The notes under the pieces are model-generated. The model was not told where the DNA came from, did not search any database, and saw nothing but the letters and a program-made list of their open reading frames with translations. DNA of 64,000 nucleotides from Aggregatilinea lenta (GTDB lineage Bacteria > Chloroflexota > Anaerolineae > Aggregatilineales > Aggregatilineaceae): contig NZ_BFCB01000001.1 of NCBI RefSeq assembly GCF_003569045.1, positions 62,001 to 126,000 on the forward strand. The letters run 5' to 3'. The position numbers and the translations under genes are program-made. Position 1 is the stretch's first letter; the number at the start of each line of letters is the position of its first letter. Of the stretch, positions 25,805-36,386 are shown in pieces.

Positions 25805-26033
25805 GTGCAACTCCTCTGCTTCTCTACGAAGCTGCCCCTCAGGACAGCACGATAGCGGCCAGAATTAAGGACTACGTTCGACTTAGTATAACAGGCCCTG
25901 CCACACTTCTGTGATTTTAAGCTGACATTCCGCTCCCAAATCCGAGGCGGGTAGGCGCACATTGACAGAACGACGTTTTCGCTCTACCGTTGGAACCTGA
26001 TCCTTTCGCGCCTATTATCATCTACGGCAAACC

Positions 26034-26831
26034 GTGAATCCGGTTGCACTGGACCTGGGTCCGCTGACGATTTCTACCTATACCGCCTGGCTGGGCGCGG
26101 GCATTCTGCTCGCGCTGGGCCTGCTGCTGTGGCGCGCCTACCGCGAGCGCCCCGGCGCGGCCCTGCCCTGGCTCGACGTGGCGCTGGTGGCGCTGGCCGC
26201 CGGGCTGATCGGCGCGCGGCTGCTGCACGTGTGGCTCAACTGGACCTATTTCGCCGATCACACCGGCGAAATCGCGCGCGTGTCGTCCGGCGGGCTGGAC
26301 TGGCACGGCGCGCTGCTGGTGGGCCTGCCTGCCGCGTGGCTGGCGGCGCAGATCCGGCGCGTGCCGTTCGCGCGCTGGACGGATGCTGCCGCGATGGGCT
26401 GGCCGCTGGCGATGATCGCGGCGTGGCTGGCGTGCCGCCGCGCGGGGACCGCCTACGGCTACGAGGTGCGCACCCTGGCCGACTATCCCGGCTGGCTGGT
26501 GACCGAGCTGCCGGATATTTACGGCATCATCGCGCCGCGCCTGGAAGTTCAGCGGGCGGGGGCCGCGTTCGGCCTCGTGCTGCTGGCGCTGATCCTGCTA
26601 ATCGCGTGGCGCGGCTGGCTGCCCGGCCTGCGCCTGTGGCTGATCCTCGCGCTGACCGGAACCGGGCTGTTTTTCCTCGGCTTCTTCCGCGCCGATCCCA
26701 CGCCCATGCTGCTCGATCACCGCGCCGATCAGGTCTTCGACCTCGCCCTGCTGGGGATCAGCACCGCGACCGGCGGGCTGATCTGGCTGCGCGGACGGCG
26801 GGAGAATCAAGAACAAAATACAGAGGCATAG
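26034..26831 (+). CDS. lgt: Prolipoprotein diacylglyceryl transferase-like protein
   Basis: The 265-residue integral membrane protein matches the Lgt layout: PLTISTYTAWLGAGILLALG for helix 1, GARLLHVWLNW, and the signature SSGGLDWHGALLVG, which aligns with the family loop holding the essential His. The end is RADQVFDLALLGISTATGG. The GRxGNFxN motif is degenerate (ACRRAGTAYGYEV), so it is a divergent member. Lgt transfers diacylglycerol from phosphatidylglycerol onto the lipobox Cys, for example of the TolB-like lipoprotein at 51933. The start ATG 26034 has only a weak ribosome-binding site. Confidence 0.78.
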   Translation: MNPVALDLGPLTISTYTAWLGAGILLALGLLLWRAYRERPGAALPWLDVALVALAAGLIGARLLHVWLNWTYFADHTGEIARVSSGGLDWHGALLVGLPAAWLAAQIRRVPFARWTDAAAMGWPLAMIAAWLACRRAGTAYGYEVRTLADYPGWLVTELPDIYGIIAPRLEVQRAGAAFGLVLLALILLIAWRGWLPGLRLWLILALTGTGLFFLGFFRADPTPMLLDHRADQVFDLALLGISTATGGLIWLRGRRENQEQNTEA

Positions 26832-26857
26832 TCGCTTTCTTTCGGGAAAGAAAGCGA
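26832..26857. other. Perfect 12-bp palindrome after lgt
   Basis: TCGCTTTCTTTC (26832-26843) and GAAAGAAAGCGA (26846-26857) are perfect inverted arms with a two-base centre, starting right at the lgt stop. There is no T-run, so its role as a terminator is uncertain. Confidence 0.5.
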
Positions 26858-26973
26858 CGCAAAGAAAGCCGCAGGGGCGGCAGGTCGCCGGGCGGACCGG
26901 TATAATCGCAGAGTGTCACGGCGATCATCCGCACGCACTCGAAAGGAGATCGCGCCCCTTCCGGCGCGCCGCT

Positions 26974-27846
26974 ATGAAAGTTTCCATCGGACTCGCCCAA
27001 TTTGCGCCCCGGCTGGGCAGCATTCAGGCTAATCTCGACCACCACCTGCGCACGATCGAAGACGCCGCCGCGCAGGGCATCGAACTGCTGGTGTTCCCCG
27101 AACTGTCGCTGACCGGCTACAACCTGCAGGACCTCGTGTCCGAGGTGGCCGCGCATCCCACGCCGGACGATCCGATGTTCGGGCCGCTGCTGGACGCCAG
27201 CCGCGCGACGAACATCGATCTGGTGGTCGGCTTCGTCGAGGAGGACCGCCGCCACCGCTTTTACATTTCGCAGGCGTACCTCAGCGAAGGCAAGACGCTG
27301 CACGTGCATCACAAGGTGTACCTGCCGACCTACACGATGTTCGACGAGGGGCGCTTTTTCGCGTGGGGCGACGAGGTGCGCGCGTTCGAGACACGCTTTG
27401 GCCGCGTGGGCATGCTGATCTGCGAGGACTTCTGGCACGCGTCGCCGCCGTATCTGCTGTGGCTGGACGGCGCGGACCTGATGCTGTTCGCCAGCGCCAG
27501 CCCCGGTCGCGGCCTGGACGAACAGGAACGGCTGGGCAGCGCGCGCTGGGTCGAGCTGGTCAATCAGGCGTACGCGAGCATGTTCACCAACTACGTGGTG
27601 CACTGCAATCGCGTAGGCTTCGAGGGTGGGTTCAACTTCTGGGGCGGCAGCACGGTGGCCGATCCGAACGGGGAATTTTTGGTGCACGCGCCCTATCTGG
27701 ACGAGGCACTGGTCGAGTGCACCATCGACCTCAACGAGCTGCACCGCACGCGCAGCCGCCTGCCGCTGCTGCGCGACGAGCGCACCGGGCTAATGATGCG
27801 CGAGCTGTCGCGGATTCTGACCGAGCAGCCGAACGGGGAACGGTAA
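26974..27846 (+). CDS. Carbon-nitrogen hydrolase (nitrilase superfamily)
   Basis: The 290-residue product carries the Glu-Lys-Cys triad of the superfamily: E43 in LLVFPELSLTGYN, K114 in HHKVYLPTY and C150 in GMLICEDFW. It is close in style to the glutaminase domain of NAD synthetase and to stand-alone amidases. It hydrolyses an unknown amide in the cytoplasm. No NadE domain is attached or adjacent. A GGAG site lies upstream of ATG 26974. Confidence 0.92.
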   Translation: MKVSIGLAQFAPRLGSIQANLDHHLRTIEDAAAQGIELLVFPELSLTGYNLQDLVSEVAAHPTPDDPMFGPLLDASRATNIDLVVGFVEEDRRHRFYISQAYLSEGKTLHVHHKVYLPTYTMFDEGRFFAWGDEVRAFETRFGRVGMLICEDFWHASPPYLLWLDGADLMLFASASPGRGLDEQERLGSARWVELVNQAYASMFTNYVVHCNRVGFEGGFNFWGGSTVADPNGEFLVHAPYLDEALVECTIDLNELHRTRSRLPLLRDERTGLMMRELSRILTEQPNGER

Positions 27847-27868
27847 GAGTTAGGTAGACAGGAGACGA

Positions 27869-28735
27869 ATGCTCATGCCAAGGTCAGCAGATTTACCCGC
27901 TATGCCAGAACCTCAAATTCTACTACGCGATACACCGTTATATGATCGTTTCTCTCCGAATGCGCAGAGGATCAGGCAACTCGAAAGTTTCTCGGAAACA
28001 ATAGACCTATATTGTGTCGAATGTGGAGATAGAAGCATCTTTCGAGATATAAATTTCGTTCAGTACAATGCTCGTCCACTTGCTGCTTCTATGATCCCTG
28101 TTTCCGAGATCCAAGGGATAGAAGATCGTGCCAATGAACGAGCACTGAGTTCACATTTCTTTAGTGTCGAACTCGAATGTACGAGAAATCGGTCTCATAA
28201 AACCTATTTTGTCTTTAATGTTGGGGAAGGTTTCATCTGTAAAGTTGGTCAATATCCTTCACTAGCGGATCTTGAGATCGCTGAGCTAGGTAAGTATCGA
28301 GCAGTTCTTGGCTCTAGTTATGGTGAACTCACTAGAGCTGTTGGACTTGCAGCCCATGGTATTGGTATTGGGTCTTTTATTTATCTCAGAAGAATCTTTG
28401 AGAATCTTGTCTTTGAAGCAGCGCAAGAGAAGTCGGAGTCCGATTCAGCCTGGAGTATTGAACAGTGGAAACATAAGCGAATGGAAGATAAGATTAAGGA
28501 GTTGGAGGGTATACTTCCTGAGGATTTAATAGCGAATCGAGCAATTTATGCTATTCTGAGCAAGGGAGTACATGAACTCGGCGAAAACGAGTGCTTAGAG
28601 TATTTTGCAACTATACAGAGTGGTATCGAGTTAATACTTGATGAAAAGCTAACCAAAATCCAGAGGCAAAAGAAACAAAAGTCACTACAACAAGCAATTT
28701 CCAAAATAACGGGAAAACTATCGTCAGACAGTTAA
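27869..28735 (+). CDS. AT-rich unknown gene, possible DUF4145/HEPN-like
   Basis: The 288-residue product starts at ATG 27869 with AGGAG at good distance. It is markedly more AT-rich than both neighbours and uses A/T-ending codons, a sign of transfer. Residues 48-51 (CVEC) and a later Cys/His-containing stretch (ELECTRNRSHKTYF) may form a zinc ribbon. The C-terminal part (YAILSKGVHELGENECLEYF) resembles the helical end of DUF4145/HEPN-type proteins, but no clear RxxxxH motif is present. The function is unknown. Confidence 0.72.
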   Translation: MLMPRSADLPAMPEPQILLRDTPLYDRFSPNAQRIRQLESFSETIDLYCVECGDRSIFRDINFVQYNARPLAASMIPVSEIQGIEDRANERALSSHFFSVELECTRNRSHKTYFVFNVGEGFICKVGQYPSLADLEIAELGKYRAVLGSSYGELTRAVGLAAHGIGIGSFIYLRRIFENLVFEAAQEKSESDSAWSIEQWKHKRMEDKIKELEGILPEDLIANRAIYAILSKGVHELGENECLEYFATIQSGIELILDEKLTKIQRQKKQKSLQQAISKITGKLSSDS

Positions 28736-28759
28736 TTGCCTAAAGTCATGTACGGACAC

Positions 28760-28902
28760 ATTCTGTTCAACCGCTCGAATACGCATAATAATCAGCAGCG
28801 CCATAACGGAGCGCCTGCTGCCTGCACGTCCTGACGGTAACCCTCAGCTTTCCAGCACGTTCAGCCCACCTTGCAGCGGCGACAGCAAGGTGGGCTTTTT
28901 TT
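28760..28902 (+). ncRNA. Candidate structured leader RNA with strong terminator before lysE-like gene
   Basis: The terminator AGCCCACCTTGC (28863-28874) against GCAAGGTGGGCT (28885-28896) has a T7 run at 28896-28902. Before it lie a CAGCA/GCGC hairpin near 28795-28830 and a GGTAACC/CTCAGC region. The terminator is 27 bases from the LysE start and about 130 bases from the preceding stop, which is a layout typical of a riboswitch or attenuator. I match it to no known class. Confidence 0.4.
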
Positions 28903-28928
28903 GTGTCGCGCACGAGGACGAAGACAGG

Positions 28929-29543
28929 ATGCTGTTTCTGCGAGGATTGATCATCGGCTTTTCAATTGCGGCCCCGGTCGGCCCGATTGGGGTGCTGTGC
29001 ATCCGGCGCACGCTGGCCGACGGACGCGCGCACGGGCTGGTCTCCGGGCTGGGGGCGGCGACCGCCGACGCGATGTACGGGGCCATCGCGGCGTTCGGGC
29101 TGACGGCGGTGTCGGGCTTTCTGGTCGATCAGCAGACGGCGCTGCGACTGATCGGCGGCGCGTTTTTGATCTTCCTGGGTGTGCGGACCCTGCGCGCGCG
29201 TCCCGCCGAGAACGCCGCAGTTGTTGCCACACCAAACGGAAGTCTGCGCGCCGCGTACCTCTCCACCGTCGCGCTGACGCTGACCAATCCCGCGACGATC
29301 CTGTCGTTCGTGGCGATCTTCGCCGGGCTGGGCCTTAGCGAAACAGGCGGCGACGCGCTGGCCGCGCTGGGACTGGTCGCGGGCGTGTTCGCAGGATCGG
29401 CGGCGTGGTGGCTGCTGCTGAGCGGCGGCGTCAGTTTGCTGCGCACGTCGTTTACGCCGCGCCGCCTGCGCTGGGTGAACTGGGCCTCCGGCGCGATCCT
29501 GGCCGGGTTCGGGCTGCTGGCGATGCTGTCGGCGCTGAGCTGA
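28929..29543 (+). CDS. LysE/RhtB family exporter
   Basis: The product is 204 residues from ATG 28929 (MLFLRGLIIGFSIAAPVGPI), with the family hallmark APVGPIGVLCIRRTLADGRA followed by GLGAATADAMYG and a proline-containing TLTNPATILSF. It has about six membrane helices. Members export amino acids such as lysine, arginine, threonine or homoserine. The longer frame from 28890 would overlap the terminator and is unlikely. Regulation through the upstream leader is possible. Confidence 0.9.
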   Translation: MLFLRGLIIGFSIAAPVGPIGVLCIRRTLADGRAHGLVSGLGAATADAMYGAIAAFGLTAVSGFLVDQQTALRLIGGAFLIFLGVRTLRARPAENAAVVATPNGSLRAAYLSTVALTLTNPATILSFVAIFAGLGLSETGGDALAALGLVAGVFAGSAAWWLLLSGGVSLLRTSFTPRRLRWVNWASGAILAGFGLLAMLSALS

Positions 29544-29549
29544 AGTCAC

Positions 29550-29577
29550 CCCGCGCAGCATGGTCGCGCGGGTTTCC
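29550..29577 (+). terminator. Terminator of the LysE gene
   Basis: CCCGCGC (29550-29556) pairs with GCGCGGG (29566-29572), followed by TTTCCCC. It lies just after the stop codon. Confidence 0.5.
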
Positions 29578-29580
29578 CCA

Positions 29581-29621
29581 AAAAAGGAACAGCCGGGCCG
29601 GGGTGACTCTGGTCCGGCTGC
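29581..29621 (-). terminator. Terminator of the SdrD B-like gene
   Basis: Read leftward, CAGCCGGACC and GGCCCGGCTG form a ten-pair stem with one wobble (29591-29621), followed by TTCCTTTTTT. Confidence 0.75.
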
Positions 29622-29637
29622 CCCGCGAACGGTCCCA

Positions 29638-31185
29638 TTATCCGGCGTATTCCGCCGTCAGGTGGCGGAAGACGTCACACGTCCCTGCCGAGGACACCAC
29701 CTCTGACGTGATGTACCCGATCATGCTGCGCCCGGTCACCACCTGCATCACGTAGTTCAGGGTCATCGACCCGTCTGTTACGTCGATTGACAGCGAGCCT
29801 TCGTAGCGGCCCAGGACGGCGTCGCTGCGGGTAAACGCGATGCTGATCGTCTGCGTCTCATCGACGTTGATGCCCTCGATCACGAACCCGGCGCCGTCGG
29901 GCTGCATCACCAGCGTAAACTGGTCCGGCGCGCTTTCGGGAATCTCCATGCTGAAGCTGTCGCAGGTCATGGTCCCGGTGAGGTTGTACCCGATCCACGG
30001 CCCGGCCTGCGGATCGGCGTGCGTTCCGGCGTCCGCGGGCAGGTCGGCGGGCACGGGCAGGTTCTCGTCGGGTGCGTCAAAGGCGTTGGTCAGCGCGCCG
30101 GTCCCACCGCCGCCGCCCGCCTGCAGCGGCACGTCCGACGCGCGCGGGGCGTAGCCAAAGGTCACGTGAGGGGCCTCATAGCCCGGCGGCAAGCTGAACC
30201 AGAGCATTTCATAGCTTGTCGTCAGTTCCAGGTCGGGGAACGGAAGCGTAGCGATATCCACGGAGACCCGGTGATAGAGGCGTGCTGCTTCGATCCGGTA
30301 GTGGCCCGCCGCGTCGGTGAACGCTTCCAGGGAAGATACTTCGTCCGAGCGCGGCGCGGCGACCATGCGCACGTTCGCCAGCCCCTCCTCGCCCTCATCC
30401 TGCGTGCCGTTGCGGTTCGCGTCGAGGAAGACTGTGCCCTCCACCGCCGCCGGGTCCAGCGCGCGGTAGCCAAAGTTGAGGAAGGTGATGTGATGACCGG
30501 GCAGGTTACCCAGGTTGATCGCCGCATAGTAGGTCGTGCGCTGGGCGGAAGGCCAGGGCAGCGTGGCGACGTTGACCGACAGACGACGCTGATCAAACGT
30601 GTCCGCTTCGAGATAGTACGCGCCGTCCGCATCGGTAACCGTGCTGAGAAGCGCATCCGCTGCCGCGCCGTCGTCGGCTTCGATGATCACTTCGACGCCA
30701 GGGATGCCCCTTTCGCCCGCGTCCCGCTGGCCGTTGCCGTCGGTGTCTTCAAACACGATACCGGCCACGGACGCCATAGGCGGCTCCAGGTAGCCAAAAT
30801 CGATGCTGGGCGAAAAGTTGCCAGGAGGGACGCTCAGCACGTAGGCTTCGATCCCGGTCGTCAGCTCGAATTCCTGCCAGGGCAGCGTGGTCGTATCCAC
30901 CGACACCTGCACGCGGGACTGCTCGATCTCCAGCTCGTACCGTCCGGTGCTGGTGGTCACCGCCGTATGTACGTCCGGCGCCTGGGCGGTGCCCAGATCG
31001 ATCAGAACGCTGACGTTGGCAAGGCCTGGCTCCGCCCCATCTTGCAGGCCGTTGCCGTTCAGATCCTCGAAAACAGTTCCGACCACGAGAGAAGTAGGCG
31101 TCTGAGCATGGGCCATGAACGGCGCGACAATCAGGAGTGTCAGGAGCAAGCCGGTACCAGCTGCGAAAGAAAGGGGTCGTCGCAT
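29638..31185 (-). CDS. Secreted protein with SdrD B-like repeats
   Basis: The product is 515 residues from ATG 31185 (MRRPLSFAAGTGLLLTLLIV), which gives a clean signal peptide ending near AHAQ; the longer frame lacks one. Three repeats of about 120 residues each begin with a Ca-binding-like motif: VFEDLNGNGLQDGAEPG, VFEDTDGNGQRDAGERG and VFLDANRNGTQDEGEEG. These match SdrD B/Cna B-type domains. A Gly-rich linker leads to a distinct C-terminal domain of about 120 residues (TGTMTCDSFSMEIPESAP). There is no LPXTG motif, so it is probably released or bound otherwise. Confidence 0.85.
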   Translation of the reverse strand: MRRPLSFAAGTGLLLTLLIVAPFMAHAQTPTSLVVGTVFEDLNGNGLQDGAEPGLANVSVLIDLGTAQAPDVHTAVTTSTGRYELEIEQSRVQVSVDTTTLPWQEFELTTGIEAYVLSVPPGNFSPSIDFGYLEPPMASVAGIVFEDTDGNGQRDAGERGIPGVEVIIEADDGAAADALLSTVTDADGAYYLEADTFDQRRLSVNVATLPWPSAQRTTYYAAINLGNLPGHHITFLNFGYRALDPAAVEGTVFLDANRNGTQDEGEEGLANVRMVAAPRSDEVSSLEAFTDAAGHYRIEAARLYHRVSVDIATLPFPDLELTTSYEMLWFSLPPGYEAPHVTFGYAPRASDVPLQAGGGGGTGALTNAFDAPDENLPVPADLPADAGTHADPQAGPWIGYNLTGTMTCDSFSMEIPESAPDQFTLVMQPDGAGFVIEGINVDETQTISIAFTRSDAVLGRYEGSLSIDVTDGSMTLNYVMQVVTGRSMIGYITSEVVSSAGTCDVFRHLTAEYAG

Positions 31186-31307
31186 GAAGTTGTATCCTAA
31201 GGTTGTGGAAGCGGCGCAAGTAAGAATAACCTCAATATAACACACCTTAATAAATAAAATGAACGGTGGGATATATAAACCTATCAAAACTTTCGACGCA
31301 CTTCTTA

Positions 31308-31346
31308 CGCGGTGTAGACGCGCTTCTTACACCGCGCAGGTACACT
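31308..31346 (+). promoter_or_regulatory. Inverted repeat and -10 box upstream of clpB
   Basis: CGCGGTGTA (31308-31316) and TACACCGCG (31328-31336) are perfect nine-base arms 11 bases apart, with centres two helical turns apart. TACACT at 31341-31346 is a likely -10, so the repeat covers the -35 area. CTTCTTAC also occurs as a direct repeat. It is not a CIRCE element. Confidence 0.6.
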
Positions 31347-31403
31347 AACAGCGTCATCATCAGGCGCATAATTCTTAACGGTTAAGCGAGGTATTGGAAC
31401 CCT

Positions 31404-34010
<2,607 letters not shown>

Positions 34011-34026
34011 GTCAGCGCACAAAATC

Positions 34027-34055
34027 GTAGGGGGCGTATAGTAATACGCTCCTAC
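34027..34055. repeat. Family A palindrome
   Basis: GTAGGGGGCGTATA is followed by its imperfect complement TAATACGCTCCTAC, between the clpB stop and its terminator. Confidence 0.6.
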
Positions 34056-34057
34056 AC

Positions 34058-34092
34058 AATCCCCGGTGTGGTTCGTCACATCGGGGATTTTT
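34058..34092 (+). terminator. Terminator of clpB
   Basis: AATCCCCGGTGTG pairs with CACATCGGGGATT over 13 positions with one wobble, followed by TTTTTGA. Confidence 0.8.
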
Positions 34093-34094
34093 GA

Positions 34095-34562
34095 TCAGGC
34101 CGTGAACAGCAGCCGGAAGCGCTCGCATACGATGGGCATGGCCTCGTCCGGCGTGCGCCAGATTCGCGTGCAGCTGCGTGTGAAGAAGCGCCAATGCCCA
34201 TCGCGCCAATCGGCCAGGGAGCGATCCCCTTCGCCTTCGGAATAGGCGTGCTCGGCGCTGACCGCGTTAAACGGCGTGATTTCCACCGCCACCGTCTCGA
34301 TCACGGCGACCGGCGTTTTGCTGCCGTCGAGGATCACACTCAGCTCGCCAGGCTCCGGCACCGGCTCGTCGTCGAACTCGTATTCCCACAGCAGGCCCGC
34401 CGTGCCGGTTTTAGCGCCCTGGCAGACCAGCCCTGCCAGCTCATCGGCCAGTTCGGAACTGTCGCCAAACGCCCACGCGGTATACGCCGCCACACGGTGC
34501 GGATGATCGGGCGGCAGGGTCGCAAGATAGCTCTGCCAGAAGGAGTCGATTGTCTCAGACAC
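34095..34562 (-). CDS. ASCH domain protein
   Basis: The 155-residue product matches ASCH-domain proteins of the bacterial RNA-binding-like type: AFGDSSELADELAGLVCQGA, KTGTAGLLWEYE, VILDGSKTPVAVIETVAVEI, then SEGEGDRSLADWRDGHWRFF. The conserved GAKTGT and EGEGD stretches line the putative ligand cleft. Some members hydrolyse acetylcytidine; whether this one does is not known. It converges on clpB across a shared terminator region. Confidence 0.9.
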   Translation of the reverse strand: MSETIDSFWQSYLATLPPDHPHRVAAYTAWAFGDSSELADELAGLVCQGAKTGTAGLLWEYEFDDEPVPEPGELSVILDGSKTPVAVIETVAVEITPFNAVSAEHAYSEGEGDRSLADWRDGHWRFFTRSCTRIWRTPDEAMPIVCERFRLLFTA

Positions 34563-34664
34563 GGGTCACTTATCCTGATAGAATGCAATTTCCGGTTGTT
34601 GTACCACAGGTCGGGACGGTAAGATAGGGTGCACAACGACGCCGCATCTTGGAAAGGACCCCTC

Positions 34665-34862
34665 ATGACCGACATCACCACGACGCCGCACTGCCTCGTC
34701 TGCGAGCAAGACAGCCAGGCGGTTCCCCTGATCGAGCTGCGCTACCAGGACCATGTGTACTGGATCTGCCCACAGCACCTGCCGATCCTGATTCACAAGC
34801 CGTCGCAGTTGGCGGATAAGCTGCCCGGCGCGGACAACCTGACGGACGCCGGGGAACACTGA
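34665..34862 (+). CDS. Small zinc-binding-like protein
   Basis: The product is 65 residues from ATG 34665 (MTDITTTPHCLVCEQDS), with AAAGGA upstream; the longer frame from 34629 lacks a ribosome-binding site. CLVC near residue 10 and WICPQHLP near residue 36 give a C-x2-C...C-x2-H zinc-site pattern. The protein is divergent from the ASCH gene. The role is unknown. Confidence 0.7.
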   Translation: MTDITTTPHCLVCEQDSQAVPLIELRYQDHVYWICPQHLPILIHKPSQLADKLPGADNLTDAGEH

Positions 34863-34886
34863 TTCGCTCGATTCCGTGCGGGAGTG

Positions 34887-34918
34887 GTAGGGGCGCACAG
34901 GGTGGCGACAGCGCCCCT
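34887..34918. repeat. Family A-like palindrome
   Basis: GTAGGGGCGCACAGGG is followed by an imperfect inverted copy ending AGCGCCCCT. Confidence 0.45.
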
Positions 34919-34959
34919 CAACACCCTGTTTTACCTGGTGTGAAACCCGATTTTTGCCC

Positions 34960-34988
34960 TTGTCAAATCCGATCCAGTGGGCTATACT
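34960..34988 (+). promoter_or_regulatory. Promoter of tRNA-Gly
   Basis: TTGTCA (34960-34965) and TATACT (34983-34988) are 17 bases apart, with the tRNA starting 19 bases later. Confidence 0.75.
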
Positions 34989-35007
34989 TTTTGCATTAGA
35001 TGACCAT

Positions 35008-35079
<72 letters not shown>

Positions 35080-35087
35080 CACAAAAA

Positions 35088-35118
35088 ACGCCGGATTTCC
35101 CCTGAATCTGGCGTTTTT
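35088..35118 (+). terminator. Terminator of tRNA-Gly
   Basis: ACGCCGGATT pairs with AATCTGGCGT with a seven-base loop, followed by TTTTTGA. Confidence 0.8.
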
Positions 35119-35168
35119 GATTCTCAGAGCGGGGTTGGAAATCGGTGTTATCGGGGCCATTTTTGCGG

Positions 35169-35415
35169 CGTAATTCGCTGCTGATGCTGTATGGATGCTG
35201 TACGGCATGTTGTACAACAATCGGGGGCGACAACGACCTGAATCTCGCCAAGGCTATGCGGTTGGTAAGGTAGTCGAAGTCTACACCTCAACTGACTATT
35301 TTTGACGGGAATTCTCTATTGATGCTGTACGGATGCTGTACAGCAACAGTCCGAAATAAAACCACAGCCAGGGATATAAGGTTGTTAAAGTAAGTCAAGT
35401 TTACAATACGAATGA
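35169..35415. repeat. Diverged tandem duplication downstream of tRNA-Gly
   Basis: Copy 1 (35169-35294) and copy 2 (35306-35415) align along their length. Shared landmarks are AATTC, TGATGCTGTA-GGATGCTGTAC, and CCA-GG-TAT-GGTTG-TAA-GTA-GTC-AAGT-TACA. No convincing coding frame is present between 35119 and 35504. Confidence 0.55.
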
Positions 35416-35504
35416 GGATAGACTACTTCCTCTCCTACCGCTGACCTCACCGCGCCCAGATCATCACAAAGTACCGTCAAGAGTGGCGACTGGAGTTTTC
35501 GCAG

Positions 35505-36044
35505 ATGAATCATGCCGACCACGTTCAACTGCTCCGTGACGGTATTGACTCCCCGGGCGGGCAATGGGCCGATTTTGGGTCAGGCTCCGGCGCGTTCACC
35601 CTGGCACTCGCCGATTTGCTCGGCACGAAAGGGCAGATCTATTCCATCGACAGGGATGCGGGCGCGCTGCAGACGCAACGGCGCGCGATGGAAGCACGCT
35701 TTTCGAACGTAACGGTCCACTACCACGTGGCGGACTTCACCGAGCGGCTTGATCTGCAGCCACTGGATGGCATCGTCATGGCAAACGCGCTGCACTTTGT
35801 GCGCCGCAAAGATCCCGTGCTCCAACACCTGCGGCACTATCTGAAAGACGAGGGGCGATTGATCCTCGTCGAGTACGACACCGACCACGGCAACCGCTGG
35901 GTGCCTTATCCGTTGAGCTACCCAAGCTGGGAGCGGTTGGCCGCGCACAACGGCTTTACCGCGACGCGGCGGCTGCACACGGTCCCCAGCAGCTTTCTGG
36001 GCCATATCTATTCGGCGGTCAGTATCAGCCGCAGCAGCGGATGA
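35505..36044 (+). CDS. Class I SAM-dependent methyltransferase
   Basis: The 179-residue product has motif I WADFGSGSGAFTLALADLLG near residue 20, IYSIDRDAGALQTQ (motif II acidic residue) and IVMANALHFVRRKDPVLQHL. It resembles UbiE/Methyltransf_25 proteins acting on small molecules. GGAG lies about 10 bases before ATG 35505. The substrate is unknown. Confidence 0.9.
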   Translation: MNHADHVQLLRDGIDSPGGQWADFGSGSGAFTLALADLLGTKGQIYSIDRDAGALQTQRRAMEARFSNVTVHYHVADFTERLDLQPLDGIVMANALHFVRRKDPVLQHLRHYLKDEGRLILVEYDTDHGNRWVPYPLSYPSWERLAAHNGFTATRRLHTVPSSFLGHIYSAVSISRSSG

Positions 36045-36069
36045 CGGGAGAAAAACGCCGCGCAGACCC

Positions 36070-36099
36070 TTGACAGCGCCGCGCGAGTCGTCGTACACT
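36070..36099 (+). promoter_or_regulatory. Promoter of the ABC-F leader
   Basis: TTGACA (36070-36075) and TACACT (36094-36099) are 18 bases apart. The leader before the ABC-F gene would be about 280 bases. Confidence 0.72.
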
Positions 36100-36173
36100 A
36101 CGGGCGGCTTTGGCGGATGCGGGCCGTAAACGGCAGCGTCCCCCGGGTTTTCGTCCAAAAATCAGAAGGGGTC

Positions 36174-36203
36174 ATGATGGAGAACCGCAGTAACAATCGC
36201 TAG
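36174..36203 (+). CDS. Nine-codon leader peptide (uORF) of the ABC-F gene
   Basis: The frame ATG ATG ... TAG encodes MMENRSNNR and is preceded by AGAAGGGG. It lies between the promoter and an intrinsic terminator. Such short uORFs upstream of antibiotic-resistance ABC-F genes let stalled ribosomes change leader folding. The function here is inferred from layout. Confidence 0.55.
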   Translation: MMENRSNNR

Positions 36204-36281
36204 TCCCATCTGGAGACTGCTCTGTTGCTGCGCGCCATCTCGCGGCCCGTCAAGCCGCACCCTGTTGACTGTGCTGTCATG

Positions 36282-36313
36282 CGCCACGCAGAGTTGTCTC
36301 TGGTGGCGTTTTT
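36282..36313 (+). terminator. Attenuator terminator upstream of the ABC-F gene
   Basis: CGCCAC and CAGAG pair with CTCTG and GTGGCG around loop TTGT, with one bulged G, followed by five T. It ends 73 bases before the ABC-F start, so it lies inside the transcript. Confidence 0.82.
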
Positions 36314-36386
36314 GCTTCTCTGGCAGAAACGCTGCGCCGCCTTATGACTTTTTCGTTCGACCATAAGCGGAACAAAGAGGCGCTCT

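Noticed and set aside
27869-28735. Toxin-antitoxin pair with a neighbouring gene
   Set aside because: No second small gene overlaps or adjoins it on the same strand.
31186-31403. CIRCE/HrcA operator at clpB
   Set aside because: No TTAGCACTC-N9-GAGTGCTAA-like sequence is present; the repeat there has other arms.
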